From the NCBI RefSeq assembly GCF_000238775.2, contig NZ_AFEJ02000009.1, positions 1 to 33,432 of the forward strand: 33,432 nucleotides of DNA. Reading direction: 5' to 3'. This document shows positions 33,318-33,432 of the stretch, piece by piece. The notes below the pieces were generated by a model that made no database searches, had not been told where the DNA came from, and saw only the letters and a list, made by a program, of their open reading frames with translations. The DNA is from Acaryochloris sp. CCMEE 5410 (GTDB taxonomy: Bacteria; Cyanobacteriota; Cyanobacteriia; Thermosynechococcales; Thermosynechococcaceae). Each line of letters opens with the position of its first letter. The first letter of the stretch is position 1. Made by a program: the position numbers and the translations under genes.

Positions 33318-33432
33318 GATACGGCATAGCACTAATTTCAAGCTAGGTGTGATGCAAAGCAAGTTTTGGTAAGCTTCAAACTTTTACTTAAAATGGGAAA
33401 GTCCTCTCAACTGCCGTATAAAACTTTTAGAG
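33318..33432. other. window end, no gene seen
   Basis: The last 115 bp contain no recognisable gene start or structure. Confidence 0.4.

Noticed and set aside
1-33432. CRISPR arrays, tRNA/rRNA genes, toxin-antitoxin or known anti-phage systems
   Set aside because: No regularly spaced repeats, RNA gene signatures or recognisable paired defence genes were seen.

Overview
The window reads as cyanobacterial DNA. It has HIP1 octamers (GCGATCGC at 1635 and 4038), an Rbp-type single-RRM protein, a cyanobacterial-style ABC1 kinase, a SepF-like protein, a pentapeptide-repeat protein and a PaO/Tic55-like Rieske oxygenase. The density of decayed insertion sequences, nested Tn3 elements and extra sigma factors suggests an IS-rich, multi-replicon genome of the Acaryochloris type. 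That genus call is an inference.

Layout. 1-4366 is core-like: a PlsC-type acyltransferase cut by the left edge, an orphan MreB paralogue, and an ABC1/UbiB-family kinase. 4446-12959 is a transposon graveyard. An ISAs1 fragment and another transposase fragment are followed by a Tn3-family element whose 38-bp left end lies at 5027-5064. It carries a GNAT acetyltransferase, a second damaged copy of its own terminal repeat, a resolvase and tnpA. That tnpA is cut, exactly at a codon boundary just after its catalytic Glu, by a second Tn3-family element (9414-12959) bounded by 36-bp inverted repeats, with an intact tnpA but no resolvase.

13165-16542 holds a small XRE regulator, a Cys-rich lipoprotein and a minus-strand series of sigma-70-like factor, small membrane protein, sigma-70-like factor. 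A 34-bp inverted copy of the last sigma gene's 3' end lies just beyond it. 16766-19047 is a frameshifted IS21 element (istA/istB). It is followed by a C-terminally truncated DegP/HtrA-like protease, a membrane-anchored unknown, a doubly frameshifted IS630 element and another membrane-anchored unknown.

23560-33432 is accessory but mostly intact: a PhyH-like dioxygenase, a Pro/Lys-rich unknown, the RRM protein, a phosphoribosyltransferase, the Rieske oxygenase, a DHFR/RibD-like reductase, a histone-H1-like basic protein with a probable C-terminal DNA-binding domain, a short SepF-like protein behind a 92-aa unknown, a pentapeptide-repeat membrane protein and a SnoaL/NTF2-like protein.

No obvious new multi-gene defence or biosynthetic system is seen. 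The best candidates for something undescribed are the sigma / membrane protein / sigma cluster, the 92-aa gene plus short SepF pair, and the PaO-like oxygenase with two CxxC pairs.
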